Positions 1-7,747 of a stretch of 13,539 nucleotides of DNA are shown piece after piece (position 1 is the first letter of the stretch; each line of letters opens with the position of its first letter). The notes below the pieces were generated by a model that saw only the letters and a program-made list of their open reading frames with translations, was not told the DNA's origin and made no database searches. A program made the translations under genes and the position numbers. Source of the DNA: UBA8106 sp913052135 (GTDB lineage Bacteria; Acidobacteriota; Vicinamibacteria; Vicinamibacterales; UBA823); the NCBI GenBank assembly GCA_913052135.1, contig CAJXDY010000053.1, positions 1 to 13,539 on the forward strand. Reading direction: 5' to 3'.

Positions 1-211
1 TCTTTCCTGAACCGTTTGGTCCGATTACACCAACGGTCTCTCCTGTCGCCACTCGTAGGGAAACATCTCGTAAAGCAGTGAAGGTTTCAGCCGGTTTGAG
101 ATCTGTGATTAAACTTCCAGACAATAGGGCGCTCTTGAGTGTGGCGAATTGTCGTCGGCGACCATACCGGCGGTAAGTTTTGGTAGCATGATCTATGTCG
201 ATTGCGTGCAT
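1..211 (-). CDS. Polysaccharide-type ABC transporter ATP-binding protein, N-terminal part (gene runs off the left edge)
   Basis: This is the nucleotide-binding subunit of an ABC exporter, and it would power export of a polysaccharide or O-antigen-like glycan through the permease encoded just upstream. Only the first 70 codons are in the window. Translation from the ATG at 209-211 gives MHAIDIDHATKTYRRYG, then a basic stretch, then a beta strand ending in the Walker A motif GPNGSGK at residues 63-69. The roughly 20-residue insert before the ABC core (around LKSALLSG) is typical of Wzt/RfbB/TagH/KpsT-like exporters rather than importers. An AAGG motif about 9 bases upstream supports the start. 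The permease stop lies 16 bases upstream, so the two are almost certainly co-transcribed. The signature motif, Walker B and any C-terminal carbohydrate-binding domain lie outside the window, so the substrate cannot be predicted. Confidence 0.9.
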   Translation of the reverse strand, partial: MHAIDIDHATKTYRRYGRRRQFATLKSALLSGSLITDLKPAETFTALRDVSLRVATGETVGVIGPNGSGK

Positions 212-227
212 GGTAATAGGCCTTGCT

Positions 228-1022
228 TTAAACTTCTTCCGCAAAAGAGTCACGCAGCCGATCGAACAAGAAGTAACCAACTATGAACAACACAATGGAT
301 GCTGCGCCAAGCGTCAGCAGCCATTTTAGGTGTCCGAACGGACCGTCATAAAACAAAATTTCTTGATAAGAAACAGCAAGGTGAGTGAACGGGTTCATAT
401 CTAGAAATCGCTTGCCACCAGACGGAGCCATCGACATCGGATAGATGATTGGCGTCGCAAAAAACCAAAAGGTCAGAAGGTTTGAGAGGATATCTTTGAT
501 GTCGCGAAAGTGTACTGTGAGCGCAGAAACGATCAAGGATAGGCCCAGCGTTAAAATTAGCTGCACCAAAATGACAAACGGAAACCAAATCAGTTCATTA
601 AGCTGAAGCGGAATGGAATAATAAATTAGAAATCCGACTAGTATCGGTAATCCCAAAAAGAAGTGCACCATGTTCGCTAAGACTGTTACGATCGGTAACA
701 CCTCAGCCGGAAATAACACCTTCTTGATGAGATTCCCGCCTGCAATCAAGACACCGGATGACTCTATTAATGACGAGGAAAACCAAGTCCACGGAAGAAT
801 CCCACAGAACATGAATAACGCGAACGGCTCAACCGACGCAGGTCGAATTCCTGGAAGGATAGTATTGAACACAAACGAGTAGATTAGTAGGAGGAGCAGG
901 GGGTTAATGAACGACCAAAAAAACCCGAGCACCGAACCCCGGTAGCGCGCCTTTAGCTCGCGCGCCACCAAGCTTTGAATTAATCCTCGATAGCGAGGTA
1001 ATTGAAGAAGGTTATGGATCAT
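228..1022 (-). CDS. ABC-2 type permease of a polysaccharide/O-antigen exporter (Wzm-like)
   Basis: This 264-residue inner-membrane protein would form the export channel that works with the ATPase encoded next to it. It shows the ABC2_membrane pattern. An amphipathic N-terminus (residues 1-30, ending in ARELKARYRGSVLG) precedes a first hydrophobic segment at about 31-53 (FFWSFINPLLLLLIYSFVF). Further membrane segments lie at about 68-90, 107-135, 143-170, 178-197 and 234-255. The motif LGFFWSFINPLL, the FATPIIYP segment and the NPF that follows it are hallmarks of Wzm/RfbA/TagG-like permeases, and the length matches that family. The ATG at 1020-1022 lies inside the end of the phosphatase gene (11-base overlap), suggesting translational coupling. 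No glycosyltransferases are visible here, so O-antigen, capsule or another glycan all remain possible. Confidence 0.9.
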   Translation of the reverse strand: MIHNLLQLPRYRGLIQSLVARELKARYRGSVLGFFWSFINPLLLLLIYSFVFNTILPGIRPASVEPFALFMFCGILPWTWFSSSLIESSGVLIAGGNLIKKVLFPAEVLPIVTVLANMVHFFLGLPILVGFLIYYSIPLQLNELIWFPFVILVQLILTLGLSLIVSALTVHFRDIKDILSNLLTFWFFATPIIYPMSMAPSGGKRFLDMNPFTHLAVSYQEILFYDGPFGHLKWLLTLGAASIVLFIVGYFLFDRLRDSFAEEV

Positions 1023-1779
1023 CGATCTGAAGGACCAGTGTAGTTATATTATCAGGCCCGCCACCTGCGTTCGCCGTCTCAACTAGATTGTTACACACTG
1101 TTTCAAGCGTGACCGATTGACTTAGTAATTCCTTAATTCGTTCGTCAGAAACGACCGCAAACAGACCATCCGAGCAAATCAAGAAGCGGTCCCCTATTTC
1201 TAACTCATATTCATCAAGATCGACATCTGGATCTTCACCGCCAGAAAGTACGCGGGTTACAATATTCCGCCGGGGATGCTGCCGCGCGGCGCTCGGCGTC
1301 AGTTCACCGGCTTGCACCTGCTCTTGGACCCATGAGTGATCGGTCGTTAATTGTTTAAACTGACCGCCCCGAAGACGATAGATCCGGCTATCACCGACGT
1401 GCGCAATCGCTGCCAGACGATCATTAATTACTATTGCCGAGGCAGTTGTGCCCATGCCGTGCAAATGCTCTGCCCCTGCAACTTTGGAGGCAAGGGCGCG
1501 ATTCGCTAACCGAAACGCAAACTGGGTCCGATTCGCAGTTACACTAATTTGGTCGTTAAACGGAAATGGCCAATTATCCTCCATGCGAGTGGTCTTGGTT
1601 TCTTGAATAAAGTTTTCGATCGTTTTCACGACGAGTCGCGAAGCTACCTCGCCAGCAACATGACCACCCATGCCATCTGCTACCAAGAAGAGGCCAATGT
1701 CTGGCCGCGCGCATTCGCTGTCCTCGTTCGAAGAACGTAGCAACCCTCTATCGGAGGTTACGGCACAAGAAACACGCAT
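1012..1779 (-). CDS. PP2C-family (PPM) serine/threonine protein phosphatase
   Basis: This cytoplasmic metal-dependent phosphatase of the PrpC/Stp1 type would remove phosphate from Ser/Thr residues, usually opposing PknB-like kinases. From the chosen ATG (1777-1779) the protein has 255 residues, the normal size for a stand-alone bacterial PP2C. Conserved motifs appear in order: SDRG..RSSNEDS (9-21), VADGMGGHVAGE with metal-binding Asp-Gly (33-44), GMGTTAS, AHVGDSRIYRL, TTDHSWV, CSDGL and GGPDNIT. All catalytic aspartates appear present. Another ATG at 1804-1806 and a TTG at 1828-1830 are in frame. I prefer 1779 because an AGGTG motif (1785-1789) sits 5 bases upstream and the protein then begins just before the family motif. 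It follows atpC after about 119 bases and overlaps the exporter permease by 11 bases. No partner kinase is in the window. Confidence 0.93.
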   Translation of the reverse strand: MRVSCAVTSDRGLLRSSNEDSECARPDIGLFLVADGMGGHVAGEVASRLVVKTIENFIQETKTTRMEDNWPFPFNDQISVTANRTQFAFRLANRALASKVAGAEHLHGMGTTASAIVINDRLAAIAHVGDSRIYRLRGGQFKQLTTDHSWVQEQVQAGELTPSAARQHPRRNIVTRVLSGGEDPDVDLDEYELEIGDRFLICSDGLFAVVSDERIKELLSQSVTLETVCNNLVETANAGGGPDNITTLVLQIDDP

Positions 1780-1898
1780 TCCAACACCTGCAGTTTGATC
1801 TTTCATGTAACAGCGCCAAACAAAAGTCAACGCCGTCTTAATTACTGTGTTTGGGTCTATGATAGCTGACTTCGGTGTTCGTGGTTTGAATGACGGTG

Positions 1899-2324
1899 TT
1901 AGGGTGCGCTCGCCTGGGCTTTTAATGAAACTTGCAACCTGACCAAAGACCTGCGCAACGCAAGCTGTGCCCGTGCAAAATCGACTTCGGCAGAGCGTCG
2001 TCTTAACTGGCTTTCTGCTCTTTCGCGAGCTTCAGTGGCTCTTTCACGATCAATCTCTTCGGCCAGCTCAGCTACTGTGGCTAGAATGGTTACCTTGTCT
2101 GGTAAAACCTCCGTATAACCAAGCGAAACAGCCAAGTAGGACTGCCTTGAACCAATGCGGTACCAAATATGGCCAATATTGAGATTGGCAAGAAGCGGTG
2201 TGTGACCAGGTAACACCCCCAAGTATCCATCTGAGCCAGGGACCTGCACTTCGTCCACGTTTAATTCGACGAGGGATCTCTCAGGAGTAGTGATATGTAG
2301 TGCTAACTGAGAAGGTAGTGCCAT
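1899..2324 (-). CDS. atpC: F1Fo ATP synthase epsilon subunit
   Basis: Epsilon belongs to the F1 central stalk. It contacts gamma and the c-ring and can inhibit ATP hydrolysis through its C-terminal helices. The 141-residue product has the N-terminal beta-sandwich (about residues 1-86), seen in ITTPERSLVELNVDEVQVPG and GYLGVLPGHTPLLANL. A charged helical hairpin follows (about 90-136, rich in Glu and Arg, containing AELAEEIDRERATEARERAE). Length and domain order are normal. The ATG at 2322-2324 lies 35 bases after the beta subunit stop, and I see only a weak ribosome binding site. It is the last ATP synthase gene of the cluster. No clear terminator follows it, so read-through into the phosphatase gene is possible. 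Confidence 0.95.
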   Translation of the reverse strand: MALPSQLALHITTPERSLVELNVDEVQVPGSDGYLGVLPGHTPLLANLNIGHIWYRIGSRQSYLAVSLGYTEVLPDKVTILATVAELAEEIDRERATEARERAESQLRRRSAEVDFARAQLALRRSLVRLQVSLKAQASAP

Positions 2325-2359
2325 TGTCTGTCTGACTTCAATCGATGAACCAACAAGAA

Positions 2360-3823
2360 CTACGCCGCTTTTATTTTTTCTGCTTTCTCGATGGCTTCCG
2401 CAACCGTACCAACAAGATAAAATGCTTGCTCTGGTAGATCGTCGTGTTTTCCTTCAACAATTTCCTTAAAATCACGAACCGTATCAGCAATCGGGACATA
2501 CTTCCCAGGAATTCCGGTGAATTGCTCTGCCACAAAGAATGGCTGCGACAGGAATCTTTGCAGTTTTCTAGCGCGGCTTACGGTGAGCTTGTCTTCCTCG
2601 GAAAGCTCGTCAATGCCTAGAATCGCAATAATATCTTGGAGGTCCTTATATCGCTGCAGTACTTGTTTCACCTGACGGGCTACCTCGTAATGCTCGTCAC
2701 CGATGACCCGGGGATCGAGAATGCGTGAAGTGGAAGCCAGTGGATCGACTGCCGGATAGATGCCCAACTCAGCGATTGATCGTGACAGATTTGTTGTTGC
2801 GTCCAAGTGTGCGAACGTCGTCGCAGGTGCAGGATCAGTATAGTCATCAGCCGGGACGTAAATCGCTTGCACTGATGTGATCGACCCTTGTTTTGTGGAG
2901 GTAATCCGCTCCTGCAACTCTCCCATCTCTGTAAGTAGTGTTGGCTGGTAACCCACAGCGGATGGCATGCGGCCCAACAGTGCCGATACTTCGGAACCCG
3001 CCTGTGTGAATCGAAAAATATTGTCAATAAATAACAACACGTCTTTGTTCTCTGCATCGCGGAAGTACTCAGCGACCGTCAAGGCGGTCAAACCCACTCG
3101 CAGCCGTGCGCCAGGTGGCTCGGTCATTTGGCCGTACACGAGTGTCGCACGAGATTTTTCTTGGTCTTCTATGTTAATAACGCCGCTTTCTTGCATCTCA
3201 AGCCACAGGTCATTTCCTTCGCGGGTACGCTCTCCCACTCCTCCAAAAACCGACACTCCGCCGTGTTTCAAAGCGATATTATGGATTAATTCCATAATAA
3301 TGACTGTCTTGCCGACACCCGCACCACCAAATAATCCAATCTTGCCGCCACGAAGGTACGGTTCGAGTAAATCAATAACCTTGATGCCGGTCTCGAACAT
3401 CTGTAATTCAGTAGATTGGTCTTCAAGCGATGGTGCAGGACGGTGGATTGGCCAACGCTCAGCTGTGTCAATTTTACGGTCAGGAAAATCAACGGGTTCA
3501 CCTAGTACATTCATCACGCGCCCGAGTGTTTGGGGGCCAACTGGTACAGTAATCTGTTCACCCAAGTCGATAGCTCGCATCCCCCGCTGCATTCCTTCAG
3601 TCGGCTTCATCGCGACCGCTCGCACACGGTTCTCTCCAAGATGTTGCTGCACTTCTACAATGACGTCGATCTCAACACCCGTCCCTGATGTGTCGTCGGA
3701 CACGATACGCAAGGCATTGTAAATAGCAGGTAGGTGGCCGCCTTGGAATTCAACATCCAAAACTGGTCCAATAATTTGAATTACTTTTCCGCTTTTTTGC
3801 TCTGTGGTTGCTCCGTTTGACAT
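2360..3823 (-). CDS. atpD: F1Fo ATP synthase beta subunit (catalytic)
   Basis: Beta carries the three catalytic nucleotide sites of F1 and makes ATP from ADP and phosphate. Numbering from the upstream ATG (3827-3829, 489 residues), visible motifs are the P-loop GGAGVGKT (168-175), the catalytic glutamate in GVGERTREGNDLW (Glu200), Walker B ending at Asp269 in VLLFIDNIFRF, and DELSEED (407-413), which contacts gamma. The protein is some 20-30 residues longer than the E. coli subunit, partly through a longer N-terminus and a loop around 216-227. Two in-frame ATGs lie 6 bases apart. The GAGGA at 3833-3837 is only 3 bases from the first but 9 from the second, so I annotate the second (487 residues). 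A hairpin lies in the 55-61-base gap after atpG. Confidence 0.97.
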   Translation of the reverse strand: MSNGATTEQKSGKVIQIIGPVLDVEFQGGHLPAIYNALRIVSDDTSGTGVEIDVIVEVQQHLGENRVRAVAMKPTEGMQRGMRAIDLGEQITVPVGPQTLGRVMNVLGEPVDFPDRKIDTAERWPIHRPAPSLEDQSTELQMFETGIKVIDLLEPYLRGGKIGLFGGAGVGKTVIIMELIHNIALKHGGVSVFGGVGERTREGNDLWLEMQESGVINIEDQEKSRATLVYGQMTEPPGARLRVGLTALTVAEYFRDAENKDVLLFIDNIFRFTQAGSEVSALLGRMPSAVGYQPTLLTEMGELQERITSTKQGSITSVQAIYVPADDYTDPAPATTFAHLDATTNLSRSIAELGIYPAVDPLASTSRILDPRVIGDEHYEVARQVKQVLQRYKDLQDIIAILGIDELSEEDKLTVSRARKLQRFLSQPFFVAEQFTGIPGKYVPIADTVRDFKEIVEGKHDDLPEQAFYLVGTVAEAIEKAEKIKAA

Positions 3824-3853
3824 GCTCATTATTCCTCGTGTCCTACGTTAGTT

Positions 3854-3876
3854 ACCGCAAGCTCTTAGCTAGCGGT
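3854..3876 (-). repeat. Intercistronic hairpin between atpG and atpD
   Basis: In the transcript an ACCGC arm (3876-3872) pairs with GCGGU (3858-3854). Inside, after a U-U mismatch, AGCU pairs with AGCU around a 3-base AAG loop. There is no U-run after it, so it is not a classic terminator. It ends about 16 bases before the atpD Shine-Dalgarno motif. An intercistronic stability or translation element is possible, but the function is inferred from position only. Confidence 0.4.
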
Positions 3877-3884
3877 GTTCGAAA

Positions 3885-4772
3885 CTATAAGGCTTCCGCG
3901 CCCGAGACCACTTCAATAATCTCTCTGGTAATAGCCGCTTGGCGCACCTTGTTCATATGCAACGTCAGTTGTTCAATTAACTCTCCCGAGTTTTTAGTGG
4001 CTGCATCCATGGCTGTCATCCGTGCCGCATGTTCGGCTGCTGCTGACTCCAGCAGAGCGCGAAACGTTTGCACCTCGACATGGTGTGGTAGCAGGTCATC
4101 AAAAATTCCTTCTGGTGTCGGTTCATAAAGGTAGTCAATACTTGCGGTTCCATCGCTAGATATCTCGGCCTCCAGCGCCTCCTTCTCTAACTCTGCAATC
4201 GGAAGAAGCCGTTCGACTACAACTCTTTGCTGCAAAATAGACTTGAACTCGTTATAGACCAAATACACTGAATTAACCGCTTGCGTCGTAAATTTTTTAA
4301 TCGCAACTTCCGTGATCGCTTGAGCGTGGCTAAAACTTAAGCTAGAAAACAGGTTGACGTTCTCATAACAAACGTCAAAGCCTTTCGGTGCAAAAAAGTC
4401 TCGGCCTTTTCGACCAATGAGCCCCAAGGCAACTTCATTGGTTGAGTTCTTATTAACAAAACCAGTAGCAGACCTTACGATGTTCGTATTGAAACCGCCA
4501 CACAGTCCTTTATCAGCTGTGATAACAAAAAGTAGGGTTCGGCTATCAGAGTGTGACTCTGGCCTCTGAAGTAATGGATGTAGCGATGTGTCAACCCGCA
4601 TCGCCAACCTGTTGAGCACTCGGAGCATCTCGTTCGCAAAGGGGCGAGCTCCCAGAATGCGATTTTGCGCGCGGCGTAATTTAGAAGCCGCGATCATCTT
4701 CATTGCCTTCGTGATTTGTTGCGTCGACTTGACCGCACGTACACGACGTCGCATGTCTAAAAGGGATGGCAT
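3885..4772 (-). CDS. atpG: F1Fo ATP synthase gamma subunit
   Basis: Gamma is the rotating central shaft that links the c-ring to the alpha3beta3 head. The 295-residue product begins with the family's N-terminal coiled-coil helix, MPSLLDMRRRVRAVKSTQQI then TKAMKMIAASKLRRAQ (1-36). It has the conserved TADKGLCGGFNTNI core segment (about 84-97) and ends in the C-terminal helix that includes MTAMDAATKNSGELIEQL and the terminal REIIEVVSGAEAL. Length is normal. The ATG at 4770-4772 is 23 bases downstream of the alpha stop, in the standard alpha-gamma-beta order. The middle Rossmann-like region (FDVCYENVNLFSSLSF and following) is less conserved, as usual. Nothing suggests truncation. Confidence 0.96.
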   Translation of the reverse strand: MPSLLDMRRRVRAVKSTQQITKAMKMIAASKLRRAQNRILGARPFANEMLRVLNRLAMRVDTSLHPLLQRPESHSDSRTLLFVITADKGLCGGFNTNIVRSATGFVNKNSTNEVALGLIGRKGRDFFAPKGFDVCYENVNLFSSLSFSHAQAITEVAIKKFTTQAVNSVYLVYNEFKSILQQRVVVERLLPIAELEKEALEAEISSDGTASIDYLYEPTPEGIFDDLLPHHVEVQTFRALLESAAAEHAARMTAMDAATKNSGELIEQLTLHMNKVRQAAITREIIEVVSGAEAL

Positions 4773-4795
4773 CGTTCTAATTTTCAGTCTTTGGA

Positions 4796-6325
4796 TTATG
4801 CCGCGCTGTTCTCTCGTGATGCCGCAAACTGTGCCACAAACTCCTTCAAGGCTGCGCCAAGGTCGGCTTTGATTTGATCATCTAGAGATTTCTTCTCGCG
4901 GATGGCCGCGAGCACAGCCTGATAACGAGTTTCAAGGAATTGATACAGTTCACGCTCATAAGACTGGACGCTCTCTACGGGAACGTCATCGAGGAACCCG
5001 TTCGTCCCTGCAAAAATCAATGCGATTTGTTGCTCAACAGCCAGTGGAACATACTGTGGCTGCTTGAGAATTTCCACGAGGCGTTGTCCGCGGTTGAGCT
5101 GGGCCTGGGTCGCCTTATCGAGCTCGCTGCCGAATTGGGAGAAGGCCGCCAATTCTCTGTATTGGGCCAAATCAAGCCGCAATGTTCCTGCAACCTGACG
5201 CATCGCTTTTACCTGAGCCGATCCTCCAACACGTGAAACTGAGTTGCCGACATTAATAGCCGGGCGCACACCCTGATGAAACAAATCCGATTCCAAAAAA
5301 ATCTGACCGTCGGTTATAGAAATTACGTTGGTCGGAATATACGCAGAGAGATCTCCTGCCTGCGTCTCGATAATTGGCAAGGCTGTCAGCGAACCAGCGC
5401 CCTTTTCTTGGCTCAGCTTCGCAGCACGTTCGAGCAACCTTGAATGTAAATAAAAAACATCACCGGGATACGCTTCACGCCCGGGTGGCCGCCTAAGAAG
5501 CAATGAAATTTCACGGTAGGCCTGCGCGTGCTTTGAAAGATCATCGTAGACGCAGAGCACAGCCTGGCCGTTGTCTCGAAAATGTTCTCCCATTGAACAG
5601 GCCGAGTACGGACTAATAAATAGTTGTGAGGCAGGGTCGGAAGCGGCAGCCGCTACAACTATCGTGTACGCTAATGCGTTTTCTGCCTCGAGTGTTTTAA
5701 CCACTTGAGCAATTGTCGATTGTTTTTGCCCAATAGCGTTATAGATGCACACAACGCCCGTATCGCGCTGGTTGATAATTGTATCCACAGCAATTGCAGT
5801 CTTGCCGGTCTGTCGATCACCTATGATTAACTCGCGTTGACCTCGACCAATCGGAATCATGGCATCAATAGCCTTTAGGCCAGTCTGTAAAGGCTCGCGA
5901 ACGGGTTGCCTATCGACGACACCCGGTGCGATTCGTTCGATAGGCAACTGGTGTTGGGTGGCGATTGGCCCCTTACCGTCAATAGGTTGACCGAGCGCAT
6001 TAACGACTCTCCCCAGCATTTCTTCGCCAACTGGCACCGACATAATTTTCCCGGTGCGCTTGACCACGTCGCCCTCGCGGATACTTGCATACTCGCCAAG
6101 CAAGACCACTCCAACACTTGATTCCTCTAGGTTTAACGCGATACCAAAGATGCCATGCGGAAATTCCAACATCTCACCAGCCATAGCCCGCTCAACGCCG
6201 TGAAGTCGCGCGATGCCATCGCCAATAGCCACGACCGTGCCAACTTCAGACACATCGATGTCGACGGCATAACTACCAATTTGATCGCGGATAATCTTAG
6301 AGATTTCTTCAGCTTTAATGTCCAT
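4796..6325 (-). CDS. atpA: F1Fo ATP synthase alpha subunit
   Basis: Alpha forms the non-catalytic nucleotide sites of F1 and supplies the arginine finger to the catalytic sites on beta. The product has 509 residues, the usual length. An N-terminal beta barrel (about 25-95, with VGTVVAIGDGIARLHGV) is followed by the P-loop GDRQTGKT (169-176), the PPGREAYPGDVFYLHSRLLE region (280-299), and SVSRVGGSAQ with Arg365 in the arginine-finger position. A C-terminal helical domain completes it. The first residues MDIKAEEISKII match the N-terminal helix that binds delta. The ATG at 6323-6325 has GAGGA (6334-6338) 8 bases upstream. The 75-base gap after atpH holds a hairpin. Confidence 0.98.
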   Translation of the reverse strand: MDIKAEEISKIIRDQIGSYAVDIDVSEVGTVVAIGDGIARLHGVERAMAGEMLEFPHGIFGIALNLEESSVGVVLLGEYASIREGDVVKRTGKIMSVPVGEEMLGRVVNALGQPIDGKGPIATQHQLPIERIAPGVVDRQPVREPLQTGLKAIDAMIPIGRGQRELIIGDRQTGKTAIAVDTIINQRDTGVVCIYNAIGQKQSTIAQVVKTLEAENALAYTIVVAAAASDPASQLFISPYSACSMGEHFRDNGQAVLCVYDDLSKHAQAYREISLLLRRPPGREAYPGDVFYLHSRLLERAAKLSQEKGAGSLTALPIIETQAGDLSAYIPTNVISITDGQIFLESDLFHQGVRPAINVGNSVSRVGGSAQVKAMRQVAGTLRLDLAQYRELAAFSQFGSELDKATQAQLNRGQRLVEILKQPQYVPLAVEQQIALIFAGTNGFLDDVPVESVQSYERELYQFLETRYQAVLAAIREKKSLDDQIKADLGAALKEFVAQFAASRENSAA

Positions 6326-6383
6326 CCTTCTTATCCTCGTAATTCCATTAGTCCCTCAATCCGATGTAACCCGTAGAGGGAAA

Positions 6384-6406
6384 ACCTAGCGCTTCCACTG
6401 CTAGGT
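6384..6406 (-). repeat. Intercistronic hairpin at the atpH stop codon, possible attenuator
   Basis: In the transcript ACCUAGC (6406-6400) can pair perfectly with GCUAGGU (6390-6384) around a 9-base loop. The 3' arm runs straight into UUU and then CCC. The 5' arm contains the atpH stop codon (6401-6403). It resembles a weak intrinsic terminator or a stability hairpin, placed where expression must rise from one delta to three alpha per enzyme. The role is inferred. Confidence 0.45.
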
Positions 6407-6949
6407 GCTATTTTCAAACTGTTGTCTCATCCGTTCTAATTGCCGCACAATACTGCCGTCATAAATTGTGCTACCGAGCTTGACGATTGCGCCTCCCACA
6501 ATGCTCGGATCAACATGCGTTTCGAGCTCAATCTTGCAGTTAGTCGCACCACCCAATCGCTTAGCGAGGGCCTGATGTCGATCGCTGGGAAGCGGCAATG
6601 CAGTTGTCACCTTTGCTCGAAGAACGTGCATATGCTCGCGGACTCGCGCCTGATAGGCTGTCACGATTTCTGGAAGCAGCAATAATCGATCTCTCGCGAT
6701 CAATAATTCCAATAATCGAACAACGGATGGCGATACCTCTTTCACTCTGTCACTAATAGCAGATAGAACCGCCTGTTTGCGTTCTACCGGCACCGCTGGG
6801 CTAGAAAGCGCCTGCCTGAGTGTAGTTTGTGTTGTTATCAACTCAACGAATCCCGCCAAGTCGGCTTCAACGACCTGCGGGTCGGCTTCGTTAAGGGCAA
6901 CGTCAAACAACGCTTTAGCGTAACGGTTGGCAGCAGTCTGGTTCGTCAC
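6401..6949 (-). CDS. atpH: F1Fo ATP synthase delta subunit
   Basis: Delta (the OSCP homologue) sits on top of F1 and ties it to the b/b' peripheral stalk. The 182-residue product has the conserved start TAANRYAKALFDVALNE (4-20) and an N-terminal helical bundle to about residue 105. A C-terminal domain follows, with VTTALPLPSDRHQALAKRL and a VGGAIVKLGSTIYDGSIVRQL region, where other members read GG..I..GD...D.S....L. Length is normal. The start codon is GTG (6947-6949). Its only upstream purine motif, AGGA, is about 13 bases away, which is long, so initiation may be weak or coupled to atpF (41-base gap). No other start would preserve the conserved N-terminus. Confidence 0.95.
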   Translation of the reverse strand: MTNQTAANRYAKALFDVALNEADPQVVEADLAGFVELITTQTTLRQALSSPAVPVERKQAVLSAISDRVKEVSPSVVRLLELLIARDRLLLLPEIVTAYQARVREHMHVLRAKVTTALPLPSDRHQALAKRLGGATNCKIELETHVDPSIVGGAIVKLGSTIYDGSIVRQLERMRQQFENST

Positions 6950-6990
6950 TAATCTGTCTATTTCCTATAATTTGTGTGGTTGAAAACAGT

Positions 6991-7713
6991 TCATTGGGGA
7001 TTGATTTGGTTTAAGTATCTGTCGATAAGTCGTAATTGATCAGCATCGTTCATCTCTTCCCTAATACGCCCAGCCGCCACTCCCACAACTAATTCGGACG
7101 CGTATTGCACAAGCTCGCGCTTCGCAACGCGAACCTGTAAGTCAATCTCCCGTCGTTTTTGCTCGACCAATCGGTCACGCTCCATTTCGGTGCTTTCACG
7201 TAGACGCTGCGCTTCGACTTCGATTTCTTTCTTGCCTTGAGAACGCATTGCTTCGAGTTCTGCAGGAAACGCTTGGGCCTTTTCTTCAATATCTTTCAAT
7301 TGTTGCCTAGCAGCGGCATTCGTCTTCTTCGCGTCAGCAAGATCGTTTCGTACTTGGGAGCCTCTGTTACGCACGTAGGCGCCAATCGGACTTCGCAGAA
7401 AGAAGAACAATGTACCAACCAAGATGGAGAAATTAAACAGACGAGCATAAACGTCTATCGGGCGGCCGTGTTCTTCCTGGCTGTGGGATGTCGCTTCGGG
7501 TTCGTGATTGTCTGTTTGAACAGCCTCGGCTAGAGCAGCTGTTGGGTTAGCGGCAAGCAACCGTTCGGCTTCGAACACAGGCGCGACACTTACCAATGCC
7601 TGTAAGGCGCTTCCAATAAATAACAATAACAGGGCAAGCCCCACGCACGTGTGGCATTGATTGACAAGCTTCCTCTTGAAGCCACGGACGAACGAAAGCC
7701 AAATGAGTATCAA
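6991..7713 (-). CDS. atpF: F1Fo ATP synthase b subunit with signal-like N-terminal extension
   Basis: The b subunit forms the peripheral stalk with b'. I place the start at TTG 7711-7713 (240 residues). A GGGAG motif sits 4 bases upstream, and the reading frame farther upstream overlaps the b' gene and looks non-conserved. The N-terminus is basic (FVRGFKRKLVNQ), followed by a hydrophobic stretch at about 24-44 ending in an ALQAL-like possible cleavage region. A polar 40-residue segment rich in Ala, Glu and His comes next. The usual b membrane helix follows (about 91-107, FNFSILVGTLFFFL), then a long charged coiled coil to the C-terminus (IDRYLNQINPQ). Signal-like N-termini on one b-type subunit are known in deltaproteobacteria and Aquifex. 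A GTG at 7642-7644 is another possible start but has no visible ribosome binding site. Confidence 0.87.
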   Translation of the reverse strand: MILIWLSFVRGFKRKLVNQCHTCVGLALLLLFIGSALQALVSVAPVFEAERLLAANPTAALAEAVQTDNHEPEATSHSQEEHGRPIDVYARLFNFSILVGTLFFFLRSPIGAYVRNRGSQVRNDLADAKKTNAAARQQLKDIEEKAQAFPAELEAMRSQGKKEIEVEAQRLRESTEMERDRLVEQKRREIDLQVRVAKRELVQYASELVVGVAAGRIREEMNDADQLRLIDRYLNQINPQ

Positions 7714-7717
7714 CGGT

Positions 7718-7722
7718 CTCCC
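7718..7722 (-). promoter_or_regulatory. Ribosome binding site deciding the TTG start of atpF
   Basis: GGGAG in the transcript lies 4 bases before the TTG at 7711-7713. It is the only purine-rich motif near any atpF start outside the b' coding region. Just upstream is a short direct repeat of GCGCGAG. Confidence 0.5.
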
Positions 7723-7747
7723 AAGCTCGCGCCTCTCGCGCTTGCCA

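Noticed and set aside
1825..1830. TTGACT as a -35 box for the phosphatase gene
   Set aside because: No acceptable -10 hexamer lies 15-19 bases downstream. The TATCAT farther upstream (1859-1864) in turn lacks a -35.
2967..3722. 251-codon open frame on the plus strand opposite atpD
   Set aside because: It is antisense to a highly conserved gene, has low-complexity Ser/Pro/Arg composition and no recognisable domain. It is a shadow of the atpD codon pattern.
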